64,000 nucleotides of DNA from Mucilaginibacter sp. (GTDB lineage Bacteria; Bacteroidota; Bacteroidia; Sphingobacteriales; Sphingobacteriaceae): assembly GCF_025359345.1 (NCBI RefSeq), contig NZ_JANYGQ010000028.1:62001-126000 (forward strand). The letters are read 5' to 3'. Each line of letters opens with the position of its first letter. Position 1 is the first letter of the stretch. Positions 33,500 to 43,845 of the stretch are shown in pieces. The position numbers and the translations under genes were made by a program. A model generated the notes under the pieces. It made no database searches. It saw only the letters and a program-made list of their open reading frames with translations, and was not told the DNA's origin.

Positions 33500-36400
33500 A
33501 TGAGGAGCCTTTTACAAAGTATTATTACTGTATTCCTGGTTTGCATACGTATACTGGCATGGGCGCAATCCCCCCAGACGGTAAATAACGGACAGCAAAC
33601 CCAGCCCGTAGCTTTTCCGCCAGGGTGCGTTTTTAATTGGACAAATGATAAGCCAAGTATTGGCCTGCCTGCAAGCGGCACAGGCGACATAGCTCCATTT
33701 ACTGCGATTAATAATGGTACGACCCCGGTTGTTGCTACAATTAAGGCGACGCCCGTGCCATTGGGATATGCGTACATAAGCAACCAAAGCTCCAACGATA
33801 TTTCGGTTATAAGTGTTGTTACGCATATGGTGGTCAAAACCATTCCTTTACCGGGACAACTAAACCCCTTTGGCGTTGCTGCTACTCCTGATGGCAGTAA
33901 AGTATACATAACTAATGTTGGTTCGGGCACCGTATCTGTAATAAGCACAGCAAGTAACACGGTAATAAAAACTATTACAGTGGGCGACGGCCCGTTTGGT
34001 ATTGCTGCAAGTCCCAACGGTACTACGGTGTACGCCATAAATAGCAACAGCGGCACCATTTCTGTTATAAATACTGCAACCGATGCTGTAGATGCAACGA
34101 TAAACGGGTTAATTACACCGCAGGGAGCTTGCGTTAGCCCCGATGGAAAATGGCTGTACGTTACCAATGCAAGTGGCAACGCAAGTCTTTACATAGTTAA
34201 CACAGCTACAAACGCTGTCGATTTTACTATACCGCTAAACGGGACATGCAACGGTGGAATAGCGATAAGTCCCGATGGCAACACATTATACATTGCCAAT
34301 AATGCCCCAGGTACTATAACGGTTTTTAACACCCTCACTAAAACCGAAACTAAACTTATAATAGGAGTAAGCGGGCCGTACGGCGTAACTGCAAGTCCAG
34401 ATGGCAAACGGGTATATGTTGCAAACAGTTTTACAAAAAAGGTATCTGTAATTAACACCGCCACCAATATCATTATAAAAACTATCAATACCAGCGGTGT
34501 TCCGTTTGGGGTATCGGTTAGTACCGATGGCAAGGAATTATATGTTGCAAACCATGTTTCCAATAAAGTTGATATTATAAGTACAGCTACAAATAGTGTA
34601 ATAACCTCGGTAGATGTAGGAAGCGACCCGCTTTCACTTGGGATATTTACAACCAGTATAGGCTGTAACGGCCCGCCTGTTACATTTTCAATTACAGTAA
34701 ACCCTGCTGCGCCAACAATTATTGCAGGGCCTGTAACCGGGTCAATCTCCGCTTGTGTGGGTACAGCATCTGCAAGCCCGGATATCCAGCAATTTACCGT
34801 ATCGGGAAGCGATTTAACAACCGGGATAAAGGCAGCTGCTCCAGCGGGATTCGAGGTGTCGCTTTCGGCAAACAGCGGTTATGGCAGCAGCGTGTTGTTA
34901 AACCAATCGGGCGGTAAAGTAACCAATGTGGTGGTGTTTGTCCGTTCTGCAGCTTCGGCGACTGGCAGTATATCCGGCAATGTAGTGCTTACCTCAGCGG
35001 GAGCACCCGACCAAAATGTGGCCGTTAGCGGCGTGGTAAATGCGTTGCTGACAGTTGACCCGGTAACAGATAAAATTTACTACAATGGTGATGTTACAAG
35101 CCCGGTAGTATTTACCGGCACGGCTGGTAAATTTACCTGGACCAACGATAAACCAGGAATAGGGCTGCCTGCAAACAGCATAGGAGATTTGCCCTCGTTT
35201 ACCGCCGTCAATACCGGAACTACCCCTGTTATTGCTACAATTAAGGTAACGCCTTTGCCAACAGATTACGCTTACGTGGCCAACCAGGGGTCAAATATGA
35301 TTGCTGTTATTAATTGCACTACGCATAAGGTAATTAAAACTATAAATGGTGGTTCAATACCTGTTGGCATAGTGACAAGTGCTGACGGAAAAAGAGTATA
35401 TATCGCAAATAATGACGCCAGTACGGTTTCGGTAATTAACACTGCCGATAACACATTATTAACCTCGATCTCTGTAGGGAATAGCCCTTACGGCATAGCT
35501 ATAAGTCCGGATGGCAGCCGGGTATATACGGCAAACTCCAACGCTGCTTCTATATCAGTGATTGAAACACAAAATAACAGTGTTCTTACTACAATACCCA
35601 ATCTGCCCAGCATTATTTCGATAGCTATAAGCCCTGATGGTAAGTGGGTGTACGCGGCAACAGAAGGGAGCCCTAATGCGGTGTATATTATTAACGCATC
35701 AACTAATGTACTCGATTCAACCATACCTCTCGGTTCTTCTTATAATTATGGCATGGTTATAACACCTGATGGTAAAAGCCTCTATTTTACAAACAATCAG
35801 AATAGTTCTGTTACCCGGGTGAACCTGGTTACCAAGGCGGTATCGTCCATCCCGGTTGGTGGCGGGCCGTATGGTATTGCCATTAACTCCACGGGCACCA
35901 GGGTGTATGTTGCCTGCAGCCAGGCAAACGAAGTGGATATTATTAACACCGCCACTAATGCTGTTATAAAATCGCTGCCTGCCACGGGCGCCCCTTTTAC
36001 CGTATCGGTAAGCAGCGACGACAAAGAGTTGTACGTTACCAACCGTTCCGCCAATGCCGTTGACGTATTTAACACTGCCAATTATAGCAAGATAACCACT
36101 ATTACAGGCCCGGCCTTTGATAACCCAATGTCGTTAGGCAATTTCATAAGCAAGGGGCCGGGTTGCCCGGGACAGCCCATTACATTTACTATTACGGTAA
36201 AGACAGCAACAGCCCAATTAACTGCAACAGCGGCAACAGGCACCATTTCGGCATGTGAAGGTTCGCCATCGGCCGGTCCGAATATTCAGCAGTTTACACT
36301 TTCAGGTACAGCGTTGACAGCGGGTGTAACGGTACAGGCACCGGCTAAATTTGAAGTATCACTTAATCCGGCAGCCGGATACGGCATTTCAATATCGCTC

Positions 36401-39400
36401 ACCCCTGTAGCCGGCAAACTTAGTAATACTATTATTTATGTACGGTCGGCGCAAACAGCTACAGGCAGTATATCCGGTAATGTTGTAATATCGTCTGCCG
36501 GCGTAACCGACCAAAGCGTAGCCGTTAATGGGGAGGTGAACAGATTGCTAACGGTAAATCCGGTAGTAGATAGAACTTACAACAATGGGGATGTCACTAC
36601 CCTGATACCATTTAACGGCACTGCAAGTACCTTTAACTGGACTAATGATACGCCGGGAATAGGCCTGGCTGCAAGCGGCACCGGCGATATAACACCGTTT
36701 ATAGCGCTCAACAACGGGAGCACCCTGCTTATGGCTACAATAACGGCTACACCCGTGCCCACAAGCTATGCCTACATAGCCTGTGCCGGGTTAAATTCTG
36801 TAGCTGTCATCAATTGTACTACACACAAGGTCATTAAATCTATTGACGTCGCCTCTAAACTTTACGGAGTAGCCGCCAGCCTAGATGGGAGAAAAGTATA
36901 TTTCATTAACAATAATACGGCAGGCGTAGTGTCGGTAATTAACACTGCCGATAATACGCTATTAACCACTATAACGGTAGGAAAAGATCCGTTGAACGTA
37001 GTTCTTAGTCCGGATGGCAGCCGCGTATATGTTACCAATTCAGGCGACGCTTCTATTTCGGTAATTAATGCAAGAACCAACACTGTTGTCACCACAATAC
37101 TCAATTTGCCGGAGGTTGTTTCGGTATGTGTTAGCCCCGATGGCAAGTGGTTGTACGCAGCAACCAGCGCTAACTCTAATAAAGTGTACATTATTAACGC
37201 ATCAACCAATGTGGTTGATTCGGTAATACCCCTCAGTACATCATATAATTATGGTATGATTATAACGCCTGATGGCAATGCCCTTTATATAACACACGCC
37301 GCAAGCAACACAGTAACACGGGTTAATCTTGTCACTAAATCCATATCGTCTATTGCAGTTGCCAGCGAACCGCATGGTATAGCTGTTAACTCAACAGGCA
37401 CGCGGGCGTACGTGGCCTGCGGGGCAGGCCAGGTGGATATTATTAACACGGCTACAAATACCGTTATAAAAAAAATAAATATCGCCGCCACCACTGGTAC
37501 ATTATCTCTAACTAACGATGACAAAGAATTATATGTGACCTCCCAAACGCCTGATGCCGTTTATGTTTATAATACAGAAGATTACAGCTTGATAACTACC
37601 ATAACCGGGCCGGAACTTAATAAGCCATATTCTTTCGGAAATTTTATCAGCAAGGAGGCGAGCTGCATCGGTCAACCAATTACGTTCGCAATTAAAGTAA
37701 AGGCCACAACACCCAAGATAACCGCAACAGCGGCAACAGGCACTATTTCGGCATGTGAAGGTTCGCCGTCAGCTAGTCCCAATATTCAGCAGTTTACGGT
37801 CTCGGGAACCGGTTTGACGGCCGGGGTAACAGCAACAGCTCCCGCAGGTTTCGAAGTATCGTTATTGCCTAACAGTGGCTACGGCAATAGTGTAATATTA
37901 AACCAGGCAGGCGGGCTTGTAACAAATATTGTAGTTTATGTTCGTTCTGCGGCTTCTGCAACGGGCAATATCGCTGATAATGTGGTGGTAACTTCTACAG
38001 GCGCTGCCGACCAAAGCGTCGCCGTTGCAGGGACTATAAATGCGTTGCCAACCGTAGATAAACCGGGCGATGCAACATATACCAACGGTGGCGTTACTAC
38101 CACGGTAAACTTTACCGGTACAGGCACGAGTTTTACATGGACAAATGATAAACCGGGGATCGGGTTACCTGCAAATGGTTTCGGCGATATCCCATTATTT
38201 ACTGCTGTAAATACCGGGACAACGGCAATAACGGCCACCATAAAAGTAACGCCGGCAAATGCTACAGGATGCCCCGGTATACCGCAAACGTTCACCATCA
38301 AAGTAAATGCGTCGCCTGCAATTACTGCTACCGTGGTTAGCGGCAGCATTTCAGCCTGTGTGGGTACAGCCTCAGTAAGTCCCAATATTCAGCAATTTAC
38401 GGTTTCGGGAACAGGTTTAACAGCTGGAATAACTGTCACGGCACCGGCCGGTTTTGAAGTGTCATTGTCGGCAAACAATGGTTTTAGCGGCGCAGTTACG
38501 CTAAACCAGTCTGCTGGGAAAGTAACCAATGTGCTGGTTTATGTAAGATCGGCGGCTTCGGCAGTGGTAGGGCCTATTTCGGGTAAAATTACACTCGCTA
38601 CGGCAGGGGCAACAAATTTAACAGTAGAGGTGAGCGGAACAGTCAGCGCGTTACCTGTTATGGACCCGGTGGGCGACAAAATATACGTAAATGGTGATAT
38701 TACTACTGCTGTTAATTTTACAGGAACAGGTAATATATTCCATTGGGTTAATGACACACCGGCAATAGGACTCCCGGCGAGCGGAACAGGTGATTTGCCC
38801 TCGTTTACGGCTGTTAATGTCAGTGGATCTCAGCTTAAAGCCACTATTACCGTAACACCGGAAACTAAAAAATATGGCTACGTTACCAATGCAAATGATA
38901 ACACCGTTTCAGTTATTGATATTTCTACCAATAAAGCCGTGGCGACAATACCTGTTGGTAGTAATCCGGTAAGGATCACTATTTCGCCCGACGGCAGCAG
39001 GGTATATGTTACTAACGAAAGCTCTGATGATGTTTCGGTAATAAATACATCAACAAACAGCGTAATTAATACAATTCCCGTAGGAGGAGTACCATCTGCA
39101 ACGGTAATAAGTTCCGACGGCAGCAAGCTATACGTTGCCAATATATACGATAATAACATTTCGGTTATTGGCACAGGCAGCAGCAGCGTTGTGAAAACCA
39201 TCCCGGCAGGACTAACACCCTTGGGTGTTGTGCTGAGTAACGACGGGAAACTCTTGTATGTATCAAATAATGGTGAAAACGATTTATGGGTGATTGATAC
39301 GGCAACCGGTGCATTAATTGACAATATACCGGTGGGAAAGCAGGCCGAGGGCATCGCGATGAGCAGAGATGGTAATTGGGTTTATGTATCAAATTTTCAG

Positions 39401-42400
39401 GATGGAACCATTTCAGTAATTAATACGGCGACTAATAAAGTAACGGCAACCTTGCCTATAGGCAGTAATCCATCAGCCATCACTGTTACTCCTGATGGTA
39501 AATTGTTGTATTCAACCAGTGACCTCGATGATAAAATTTTAGTAATTGATATAGCGTCCAAACAAATTGTTAAAACAATTACAGTGGGTACAAAGCCCTG
39601 GGGTATGTTATTGAACCGCGACGGCAGCTTACTATACGTTACGACCCCCGCGGATAATACGGTTTTAGTTATCAATACAGCCACCAACCAGGTGGTAAAT
39701 AAAATTCTGGTGGGGGCTGCGCCCAGCGCATTCGGTACCCTTGCGGTGCCGGGGGCCGACTGCCCTGGCATTCCGGCTACTTTTACAATTACAGTTAACG
39801 TCCAAACCCCTTCAATTACACACAGTGCTGTAACTGGCACAATAATTGCCTGCGCCGGCTCGCCATCTGCCAGCCCCAACGTCCAGCAGTTTGCAGTTTC
39901 GGGCACTGCTTTGACTGGCGATATAACTGCTATGGCTCCCATTGGATTTGAAGTTTCACTCTCGGCAATCAGCGGCTTTACTAAGAGCGTAACCCTGGCA
40001 CGTACGAACGGCAGTGTTTCAAATGTTGTGGTATATGTAAGATCGGCCGACTATGCGATAGGGAGTGTTTCAGGCGATGTCGATTTATCAACTCCAGGAA
40101 TACCTACTCAAACGGTTCCCGTTAGGGGTCTTGTAAATGCCTTACCAACGGTTAATGCAATAGGCAATCAAACCAAACAAGATGGCGATGCCACCGATGC
40201 CATTAGTTTTGCAGGCAGCGGAAACCAGTTCAGATGGACCAATGATAAGCCGGGGATCGGCTTGCCCGCGGCCGGTTTAGGTGATATCGCCTCGTTTAAA
40301 GCTATAAACACCGGCGCAACTGATATCACAGCAACTGTAACCGTGACACCGCTAAAACTCGGGTACGCATATATTCCCGATTTGCAGTCAAACGATGTTT
40401 CGGTAGTAAGCCTGGCATCTAATTCGGTGATAGCTTTTTTGCCGGTAGGAAATCACCCCATCGGTGTGACAATTAATGCCAGGAATAATCTGATTTACGT
40501 TACAAACGCTGATGGTTCAACGGTGTCAATAATCGATCCGGCTACAAATACCGTTAAGGGATCTATTCCGGTCGGGAGTTCACCGTATGGTATAAAATCA
40601 AATGCGGATGGCAGTTTGCTGTTTGTTGCAAGTTTAAACGGCAATAGTGTGGCGGTGATTGATGTTTTAACCAATGCGGTGATACATACTATAGACGGCT
40701 TTACAGGGCCCATTGATGTTGCCGTGAGCCCCGATGGTGGCACCCTATACGTATCAAACAATAGGTCGACCACGGTATCAGTTATTCGCATAGCTGACTA
40801 TACCCTTCAAAAAACGATAAATGTGGGCGAGGGCCCCTATGGGCTGTGTTTTAGCCCGGATGGCAGCAAGTTATATGTCGCCAATCAGACCTCGCGTGAT
40901 ATTTCGGTAATTAACACCGCAACGAATACGGTTTCAGGCACCATTACGGGCAACTTCTCTCCCCTTTACCTGGGGATCAGTCCCGATGGCAGCAGGCTAT
41001 ATATTCCAAATGTAGCATCTACTAATGTTTCGGTGGTAAATACAGCTACAAATGCTGTAGTGGCCACTATTGAAGGATTTGGGCAGCCAACGGGCGTGAA
41101 CGTTAGCCCCGATGGGAAGTTTGTTTACGTTACCAGCCAGAGTGAAAATAAGTTGTCTGTTATTGACGCTGCAACAAACACTGTATTTAACGAGATACCA
41201 GTAGGGAAAGACCCTGCGGCCATTGGAACCTTCCTGAGCCCCAGCCCTGCGTGTGATGGCCAGCCGGTAACATTTACTATTACAGTAAAAGCATCGCTGC
41301 CGCCGGTAATTACTAACGACCAGCCGCCAAATGGCGTCAATACTATTTATGGCACACCTTCGCCGGTAACATCGTTTACCATATCAGGCAGAGATATGAG
41401 GGAAGGTATTAAGGTGACCCCGCCAGCCGGCGTTGAAGTAAGTACCGATAATATCAATTTCAGCAATACCATCACCGTGGGCGCCGCAGGCACTATCGCT
41501 CCGACTACAATTTATGTTCGATTGGCAAAAAACGCGCCGGTTGGCTCTTACGGGGGCTCTATAAGCCTGGAGAGCACAGGCGTAAATACTATTTACCCTC
41601 AATTGCCGGTAAGTTTAGTTAGTCCGGCACCGCTTACGGTAATTGCAAATGCCAAAAGTAAGAACTATGGCATCTTGCTTGCCGGTGCACCCGGCTCGGC
41701 TGATTTTACTGTTGTCGGCTTACAGAATAGCGAAACCGTCCAAACCGTAACCATTACATATGGGCAAGGCGCAGCGGCAACCGACCCGGCAGGTACCTAC
41801 GCAGGCTCAGTAACACCGGCAGACGTAATCGGCGTGACATTTGACCCGAAGAATTATGCAATTACCTATATGAATGCTGACCTTACGGTTAATAAGATGC
41901 CATTGACAATAACCGCTGATGATAAAATCAAAACTTACAAAGACCCTAATCCAATACTAACTTTAACTTACAGCGGGTTTGTAAATAATGAAAGCCCCGC
42001 ACAATTAACATCGCTGCCGGTTGTTTCAACTATTGCCGACGAAACATCCCTTCCGGGAAAATACACCATTTTAGTTTCCGGGGCTGCTTCGCCAAATTAT
42101 GATATTGCTTTGGTAAACGGTGTGCTTACGGTTTTAGGAATAAACGTGCCGTTAAAAATCCCAAACACTTTTACCCCCAATGACGATGGCATAAATGATA
42201 CCTGGAACATCGCCAATATCGACAGTTACCCAGGTTGCATAGTAAATATTTACAACAGGTGGGGGCAAAATGTATTTTCATCTGTTGGTTATGGCAAATC
42301 GTGGGATGGCAGGTATAAAGGGACATTGCTGCCTGTTAGTACCTATTACTATATTATCGATCTTAAAAATGATAGCAAACCATATTCAGGCAGCATTACA

Positions 42401-42412
42401 ATTATAAGGTAA
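33500..42412 (+). CDS. Giant type IX-secreted protein with five nested YVTN propellers, MBG and CHU_C domains
   Basis: 2970 residues. Signal peptide about 1-23 (ILAWAQ). Six modules follow, each of a PKD-like domain (FTWTNDKPGIGLPA ... ATIKVTP ... CPGQPITFTITV) and an Ig-like domain (SISACVGTASASPNIQQFTV ... VSG). In modules 1, 2, 3, 5 and 6 a seven-bladed YVTN propeller lies between the ATIKVTP strand and the C-x-G-x-P-x-TFTITV strand (about 88-385, 589-882, 1090-1381, 1792-2082, 2289-2579). Module 4 (1517-1604) lacks it. Two MBG repeats follow (about 2711-2881), then a gliding-motility C-terminal domain (TFTPNDDGINDTW, IYNRWGQNVF, SWDG; 2884-2970), a type B T9SS sorting signal. The porP/sprF gene follows. 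Likely a surface adhesin; the ligand is unknown. Confidence 0.88.
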   Translation: MRSLLQSIITVFLVCIRILAWAQSPQTVNNGQQTQPVAFPPGCVFNWTNDKPSIGLPASGTGDIAPFTAINNGTTPVVATIKATPVPLGYAYISNQSSNDISVISVVTHMVVKTIPLPGQLNPFGVAATPDGSKVYITNVGSGTVSVISTASNTVIKTITVGDGPFGIAASPNGTTVYAINSNSGTISVINTATDAVDATINGLITPQGACVSPDGKWLYVTNASGNASLYIVNTATNAVDFTIPLNGTCNGGIAISPDGNTLYIANNAPGTITVFNTLTKTETKLIIGVSGPYGVTASPDGKRVYVANSFTKKVSVINTATNIIIKTINTSGVPFGVSVSTDGKELYVANHVSNKVDIISTATNSVITSVDVGSDPLSLGIFTTSIGCNGPPVTFSITVNPAAPTIIAGPVTGSISACVGTASASPDIQQFTVSGSDLTTGIKAAAPAGFEVSLSANSGYGSSVLLNQSGGKVTNVVVFVRSAASATGSISGNVVLTSAGAPDQNVAVSGVVNALLTVDPVTDKIYYNGDVTSPVVFTGTAGKFTWTNDKPGIGLPANSIGDLPSFTAVNTGTTPVIATIKVTPLPTDYAYVANQGSNMIAVINCTTHKVIKTINGGSIPVGIVTSADGKRVYIANNDASTVSVINTADNTLLTSISVGNSPYGIAISPDGSRVYTANSNAASISVIETQNNSVLTTIPNLPSIISIAISPDGKWVYAATEGSPNAVYIINASTNVLDSTIPLGSSYNYGMVITPDGKSLYFTNNQNSSVTRVNLVTKAVSSIPVGGGPYGIAINSTGTRVYVACSQANEVDIINTATNAVIKSLPATGAPFTVSVSSDDKELYVTNRSANAVDVFNTANYSKITTITGPAFDNPMSLGNFISKGPGCPGQPITFTITVKTATAQLTATAATGTISACEGSPSAGPNIQQFTLSGTALTAGVTVQAPAKFEVSLNPAAGYGISISLTPVAGKLSNTIIYVRSAQTATGSISGNVVISSAGVTDQSVAVNGEVNRLLTVNPVVDRTYNNGDVTTLIPFNGTASTFNWTNDTPGIGLAASGTGDITPFIALNNGSTLLMATITATPVPTSYAYIACAGLNSVAVINCTTHKVIKSIDVASKLYGVAASLDGRKVYFINNNTAGVVSVINTADNTLLTTITVGKDPLNVVLSPDGSRVYVTNSGDASISVINARTNTVVTTILNLPEVVSVCVSPDGKWLYAATSANSNKVYIINASTNVVDSVIPLSTSYNYGMIITPDGNALYITHAASNTVTRVNLVTKSISSIAVASEPHGIAVNSTGTRAYVACGAGQVDIINTATNTVIKKINIAATTGTLSLTNDDKELYVTSQTPDAVYVYNTEDYSLITTITGPELNKPYSFGNFISKEASCIGQPITFAIKVKATTPKITATAATGTISACEGSPSASPNIQQFTVSGTGLTAGVTATAPAGFEVSLLPNSGYGNSVILNQAGGLVTNIVVYVRSAASATGNIADNVVVTSTGAADQSVAVAGTINALPTVDKPGDATYTNGGVTTTVNFTGTGTSFTWTNDKPGIGLPANGFGDIPLFTAVNTGTTAITATIKVTPANATGCPGIPQTFTIKVNASPAITATVVSGSISACVGTASVSPNIQQFTVSGTGLTAGITVTAPAGFEVSLSANNGFSGAVTLNQSAGKVTNVLVYVRSAASAVVGPISGKITLATAGATNLTVEVSGTVSALPVMDPVGDKIYVNGDITTAVNFTGTGNIFHWVNDTPAIGLPASGTGDLPSFTAVNVSGSQLKATITVTPETKKYGYVTNANDNTVSVIDISTNKAVATIPVGSNPVRITISPDGSRVYVTNESSDDVSVINTSTNSVINTIPVGGVPSATVISSDGSKLYVANIYDNNISVIGTGSSSVVKTIPAGLTPLGVVLSNDGKLLYVSNNGENDLWVIDTATGALIDNIPVGKQAEGIAMSRDGNWVYVSNFQDGTISVINTATNKVTATLPIGSNPSAITVTPDGKLLYSTSDLDDKILVIDIASKQIVKTITVGTKPWGMLLNRDGSLLYVTTPADNTVLVINTATNQVVNKILVGAAPSAFGTLAVPGADCPGIPATFTITVNVQTPSITHSAVTGTIIACAGSPSASPNVQQFAVSGTALTGDITAMAPIGFEVSLSAISGFTKSVTLARTNGSVSNVVVYVRSADYAIGSVSGDVDLSTPGIPTQTVPVRGLVNALPTVNAIGNQTKQDGDATDAISFAGSGNQFRWTNDKPGIGLPAAGLGDIASFKAINTGATDITATVTVTPLKLGYAYIPDLQSNDVSVVSLASNSVIAFLPVGNHPIGVTINARNNLIYVTNADGSTVSIIDPATNTVKGSIPVGSSPYGIKSNADGSLLFVASLNGNSVAVIDVLTNAVIHTIDGFTGPIDVAVSPDGGTLYVSNNRSTTVSVIRIADYTLQKTINVGEGPYGLCFSPDGSKLYVANQTSRDISVINTATNTVSGTITGNFSPLYLGISPDGSRLYIPNVASTNVSVVNTATNAVVATIEGFGQPTGVNVSPDGKFVYVTSQSENKLSVIDAATNTVFNEIPVGKDPAAIGTFLSPSPACDGQPVTFTITVKASLPPVITNDQPPNGVNTIYGTPSPVTSFTISGRDMREGIKVTPPAGVEVSTDNINFSNTITVGAAGTIAPTTIYVRLAKNAPVGSYGGSISLESTGVNTIYPQLPVSLVSPAPLTVIANAKSKNYGILLAGAPGSADFTVVGLQNSETVQTVTITYGQGAAATDPAGTYAGSVTPADVIGVTFDPKNYAITYMNADLTVNKMPLTITADDKIKTYKDPNPILTLTYSGFVNNESPAQLTSLPVVSTIADETSLPGKYTILVSGAASPNYDIALVNGVLTVLGINVPLKIPNTFTPNDDGINDTWNIANIDSYPGCIVNIYNRWGQNVFSSVGYGKSWDGRYKGTLLPVSTYYYIIDLKNDSKPYSGSITIIR

Positions 42413-42693
42413 TGCAGCAAAACAGGTTTACAAGTGAGACATTAATTGTGGTGTTAAATTGGTGAGTTTTGTTGCATAAAAGATTAATTTTTGAAAATTA
42501 ACCTTAATTAAAAATTAAAATAACGCGCAGGTATATACAAGGGATAAGGAGAAAAACTATATTCGTATATTGGTTGCATTGTGTATCGCTTGATTTGAAC
42601 GATATTAAGCGTACTACCAACCTAACTATAGCAATAACTTTAACGTAAACACGTTCGTAGCAAAAACGGCTTTTATAGAACCATTATATATTA

Positions 42694-43710
42694 ATGAAAA
42701 GAATTTTATACTTATTGTTCGTTTTTATTTCATGCTTACAATTGGTATCGGCCCAGCAAAAGCCGCAATACACACAGTATGTATTTAATAACTACCTGTT
42801 AAACCCGGCGGTTGCAGGTATTGAAAATTATACCGATGTTAAAGCAGGTTACCGCAGCCAGTGGACTGGTTTGCAGGGGGCACCTGTTACCAGCTATTTA
42901 ACTATCAGCGCACCGCTTGGTTCCAACTTTTTAAATGGCGATGCTACGGCATTTCCGGCTACTGGTGGCATAAACCCGTCGAGCAGGCTATACACACAAA
43001 ACTATATGGCTGCTGAGCCGCACCACGGCATAGGCGCCAGCATAATTAGTGACCAGGCTGGCCCGATAAATCAAACAACTTTTAATTTGTCATATGCTTA
43101 TCACCTGGGGCTTGCTGCCAACTTAAACCTTGCAGTAGGGGCATCAGCAGGATTTAACCATATCAGCCTTAATACGGCCTTAATAACGCTTGAAAATCCG
43201 CTTGACCCTGCGATAAGCAACGGCAACAACAGCCAGTGGAAACCCGACCTAAGCATCGGTACATGGCTATATTCGTCTACTTATTACATTGGTGCATCGG
43301 TGCAGCAGCTTATACCGCAAAACCTTTATTTTAGCTCGAGTAAAGCGTATAACCAAAGCAAAACGGTGCCGCAGTATTTTTTAACCGGTGGGGTTAAGGT
43401 TTTTTTAACTGATGAAATAACGCTACTGCCATCCTTTTTGATAAAGGTTATTCAGCCTACACCAATCACTTATGATTTAAATGCCAAGTTTTCGTTCAGT
43501 GATAAATTTTGGTTTGGCGGATCGTATCGTCACAACGATTCATTCGGCGTGTTGGCCGGCGTAAATGTTAGTTCATTTATAAATATCGGCTATTCGTATG
43601 ATATTACCACATCAGCCTTAAATACTGTAAGTAATGGCACCCACGAAATTGTGATTGGTTTGTTGCTTAACAACAGGTATAAGGTTACTTGTCCGCAGCA
43701 CCTTTTTTAA
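42694..43710 (+). CDS. PorP/SprF family type IX secretion partner
   Basis: 338 residues with a signal peptide (MKRILYLLFVFISCLQLVSAQ). The mature start QKPQYTQYVFNNYLLNPAVAG and the next NYTDVKAGYRSQWTGLQGAP are signatures of the PorP/SprF family. These are outer-membrane barrels that work with substrates carrying type B sorting domains; in Flavobacterium SprF is needed to secrete or attach SprB. Its place 281 bp after the giant CHU_C-domain gene fits that pairing exactly. The 281-bp gap shows no terminator or clear promoter. No core T9SS genes are in this window. The final residues KVTCPQHLF end inside the beginning of an intergenic palindrome. Confidence 0.92.
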   Translation: MKRILYLLFVFISCLQLVSAQQKPQYTQYVFNNYLLNPAVAGIENYTDVKAGYRSQWTGLQGAPVTSYLTISAPLGSNFLNGDATAFPATGGINPSSRLYTQNYMAAEPHHGIGASIISDQAGPINQTTFNLSYAYHLGLAANLNLAVGASAGFNHISLNTALITLENPLDPAISNGNNSQWKPDLSIGTWLYSSTYYIGASVQQLIPQNLYFSSSKAYNQSKTVPQYFLTGGVKVFLTDEITLLPSFLIKVIQPTPITYDLNAKFSFSDKFWFGGSYRHNDSFGVLAGVNVSSFINIGYSYDITTSALNTVSNGTHEIVIGLLLNNRYKVTCPQHLF

Positions 43711-43845
43711 GAAGGCCCCCAGCCCCCTAAAGGGGGAGTAAAAGAATTTCAATACGATATAACTTGCCAGGTTTTCAAAACTTGGCAAGTTGTCTTTCGT
43801 TATGCAAATCAAAAACTCCCCCTTTAGGGGGCCGGGGGGCTTCGA
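43711..43845. repeat. Nested palindrome, CCCCCTAAAGGGGGA family
   Basis: Outer arms: GCCCCCTAAAGGGGGAG-type sequence on the left and CTCCCCCTTTAGGGGG on the right. In the middle, AACTTGCCA and TTGGCAAGTT form an inner stem. It fills the gap between convergent porP/sprF and rpoN and probably acts as a bidirectional terminator. Confidence 0.7.

Noticed and set aside
33493..42000. Many antisense open frames of 60-230 residues opposite the giant adhesin
   Set aside because: They recur at equivalent places in each repeat module and have the low-complexity V/L/P/T composition of a shadow of a Thr/Ala-rich repeat protein.
33500..42412. Regular repeats, considered as a CRISPR array
   Set aside because: The repeats are in-frame protein repeats of about 43 codons with no constant DNA repeat and no spacer structure.
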